From Bacteroidota bacterium (GTDB lineage: Bacteria; Bacteroidota; Bacteroidia; Chitinophagales; Chitinophagaceae): DNA of 59,448 nt. Made by a program: the position numbers and the translations under genes. The notes under the pieces were generated by a model that saw nothing but the letters and a program-made list of their open reading frames with translations, ran no database searches and was not told where the DNA came from. Location: assembly GCA_016715505.1 (NCBI GenBank), contig JADJZY010000004.1, forward strand, positions 1 through 59,448, in the 5' to 3' direction. Position 1 is the first letter of the stretch; every line of letters starts with the position of its first letter. This document shows, piece by piece, positions 57,636 to 59,448 of the stretch.

Positions 57636-58963
57636 ATGAACCCTGAAATTCGAGTTGCTTCCAGAAATCGGACGCCTTCGGCAGGTGATTGTGCATCGCC
57701 CGGATGAAGGTATTGCGCGGATCTCTCCCAAGCAATCGGAGGAGCTGCTCTTCGACGACATCGGCATCTGCCCCAAATGCAGCAGGAACACGATGTTTTT
57801 ACCCGTATTCTGGGCGCTTTTCTCGGGCCGGAGAACGTGCTCGACACCTCCCGGCTGTTGTTCGGGTCGCTGGAAGCCGATCCGATAGTCAACTCGGATA
57901 TGATCCGCCGGATATGCGAATACGGGGAGCTTACCCCAGTCCGCAGAGGCTGACCGGAGCGCGTTTCCAACGAAGAACTGCCGATGTGCTGGAAGTCTAC
58001 GGGCATTACCGGAGGATGCGTCCTTTACACAGTCCATTCCCCTTTATCTTTCCGCGATACATTGCGTGGGGTCAGCTTTAACCGCATCAGTTCTGCCAAA
58101 CGGCAAGAAGGCCGGTTCCGGGAGAGTTTCCTGACGCGGTTTATTCTGCTGTCACGTCCGGTAATTTGCACCTGGCGGAAGAAAGCCGCCAGATCTAGTC
58201 TCAACGATATTGGTCTGTTCCACCCCTTCCCGGCGTGGAGAAGCGCGATACTCTGTTGAAGGAGGCGACGCAGTGATCCTCCATCCGGACTACCTGCTCA
58301 TCGGGCCGCAGCGACGGTAGTCCGGGCAGGGCGTTCAATCGCTCACCGAAGCGCGCTTGAGCGGAATAGCGTAATAAGAATGTGGTTCGAAGTGAACATT
58401 CCGTACGGGCGGTCCCTTCATGCATATCGACACGGTGCTTTACCGGATCAACCACCGCCACTGGTGGATGGCGACCACTGTTAGTCGACGGCATCGACAC
58501 CACCTTGAGGGTGTACCGCAAGGGCGGACACGCCGGGCACCTACTCCCTCTGTAAAAGCGTTCCTTTTTTCGGGGAATCGGTCAAAATATGGAGTTGCTT
58601 TCCATGCCGGAGGGAATGGGGTTTCGCCCTATCAGGAGCGAACTGGACCAATAGAGAATCAAGTGCCGCTCTGCACGACGATCAGACCAGGGAATGCCTG
58701 GCATGCGATCGCAGCACCAAAACGGAGGACATGTTTTACGCCTGCGGCGGATAGAAATTTTGCTGCCCTGGATCTGCTCTCCGCGCTGGAACGCGGAAAA
58801 TTGCGATTGGGTCTCGGAGTCAAAACACCATCATCACGCCGCCGGCGAGCAAGTTATCGAGCTAGGGAGGTTCCCATTCGCACTGAGCTGCCCATTCTAG
58901 TACGACGATCTGCCTGCTGGAATCGCGCACAGCACCCAAGGCCTGAAGTCACGGAGAAAGAAC
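57636..58963 (+). CDS. Arginine deiminase family protein, heavily frameshifted
   Basis: From ATG 57636 the pieces read MNPEIRVASEIGRLRQVIVH, RPDEGIARISPKQSEELLFD, then VEGGDAVILHPDYLLIG (about 58255) and FMHIDTVL (about 58420, the catalytic His and Asp region). They end NTIITPPASKLSS, GGSH. The catalytic Cys is expected near GGSHCMTCP, where the frame is broken. The sequence is that of guanidine-modifying enzymes (arginine deiminase or relatives). At least nine frame breaks and several substitutions occur in this end of the window, so sequence quality is poor here. Confidence 0.7.
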
Positions 58964-58968
58964 ATTTA

Positions 58969-59383
58969 GTGAAATATACACGAATATCCCAAACTGAGTC
59001 CGGTTGCACGGAGGCTCCAACCAGATGGGTTACCTGTACTAAGGCCGTTACGCTTTGATTGCAAGATCCGGTCGGGTGGAAATGTTGCGGTCTCTGGAGC
59101 CTTACGTATAAGGAGATGGAGGAAGAACCACGGGGTTCGGGTGACCGTGGTGCACCTGGAAATGCGGTTTGTGCGGCCCGCGAAGTACGACGAACAACTG
59201 ACCATTCGCACCCCAGTTACGCAAGCTACCGGACCATTACATCGTTTTCATGTAGAACTGTTCAACGAGCAGGGTAGAATTGTTGAACAGAGGGCGTGTC
59301 CGCCTGTGTTTTGCGGAAACGTCCCAAAGACCATCCATGCCCCAGGAGTCATTGGAAAACTTAGACCATATTTCAACGCGTGA
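58969..59383 (+). CDS. Hotdog-fold acyl-CoA thioesterase (YbgC/FadM-like), frameshifted
   Basis: Pieces such as QMGYLY, RVEMLRSLGLTYKEMEEE and VHLEMRFVRPAKYDEQLTIR, then FHVELFNEQGRIV, IHAPGVIGKLRPYFNA, match the 4-hydroxybenzoyl-CoA thioesterase-like family. The tyrosine in RPAKYDE is typical. It ends TGA at 59381-59383. The first ~45 codons are broken, and the start is not certain. Confidence 0.65.
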
Positions 59384-59448
59384 AACGGTTATTCCGACTT
59401 TAGCAAATCAGGGAGCGAGCGGAGTGGAAAGCAAACCGGTCAGATGGT

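Overview
The window is bacterial DNA from a member of the Bacteroidota. The gene content suggests a Saprospiraceae/Chitinophagia-like environmental lineage, but that rank is an inference. Evidence for the phylum: TAnnTTTG-type -7 promoter elements, a xylan-utilisation cluster, an Rhs/YD-repeat protein of Bacteroidota style, the order miaB - sigma-54 activator - lptE, and BT4734-like and superfamily-A-like polymerase genes typical of Bacteroidota mobile elements. No taxon was confirmed by search.

Layout. (1) 1-7.2 kb is GC-rich chromosome: the end of a GH10 xylanase, a sugar symporter and a GH43 enzyme, then an Rhs gene split by a small TA-duplicating palindromic element, a small secreted neighbour and decayed sequence. 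(2) 7228-46696 is a 39.5-kb AT-rich genomic island inserted in codons 36-41 of miaB. A 17-bp direct repeat (16/17 identical) marks its ends. The left end keeps the old promoter and the first 40 codons of miaB; the right end brings its own promoter and 5' coding segment, so miaB is rebuilt. (3) 46.6-59.4 kb is GC-rich chromosome again: miaB, a sigma-54 activator, lptE, acetoacetyl-CoA synthetase, a large membrane protein, tRNA-His, an outer-membrane protein, two coiled-coil proteins, an arginine deiminase family protein and a hotdog thioesterase.

Inside the island, from the left: a tyrosine integrase interrupted by an IS3-family element and a serine recombinase. Next comes integron-like array 1 on the minus strand (attI-like region, integrase 3' remnant, cassettes for an Mrr nuclease, a membrane coiled-coil protein, and a helicase plus TPR pair). 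A mobile replicon follows, with a superfamily-A-like polymerase split by an IS, a 0.45-kb repeat present twice, HTH and replication genes and a BT4734-like protein. Then SEFIR and TIR proteins and a truncated hsdM. A five-gene type I restriction operon follows; between hsdS and hsdR it carries a methylase/TRD/HEPN-like fusion and a DUF262-HNH gene. Integron-like array 2 on the minus strand closes the island (RES-like protein, M43-like metalloprotease, one unknown; then a second attI-like region and integrase 3' remnant).

The strongest unexpected signal is the two cassette arrays. In five cassettes the 7-nt GTT-starting box at the cassette start is exactly complementary to the 7-nt AAC-ending box at the start of its own attC-like hairpin, and the two attI-like regions are homologous. 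Most cassettes carry defence- or toxin-like genes. I therefore read the island as a defence island built by several mobility mechanisms and parked in miaB, with its own integrase now disrupted.

Data quality: chromosomal genes, including ones expected to be essential, carry many single-base frameshifts, while most island genes are open. Many of these frameshifts are probably consensus errors in GC-rich or homopolymer sequence, so I call such genes as single genes with frame breaks.
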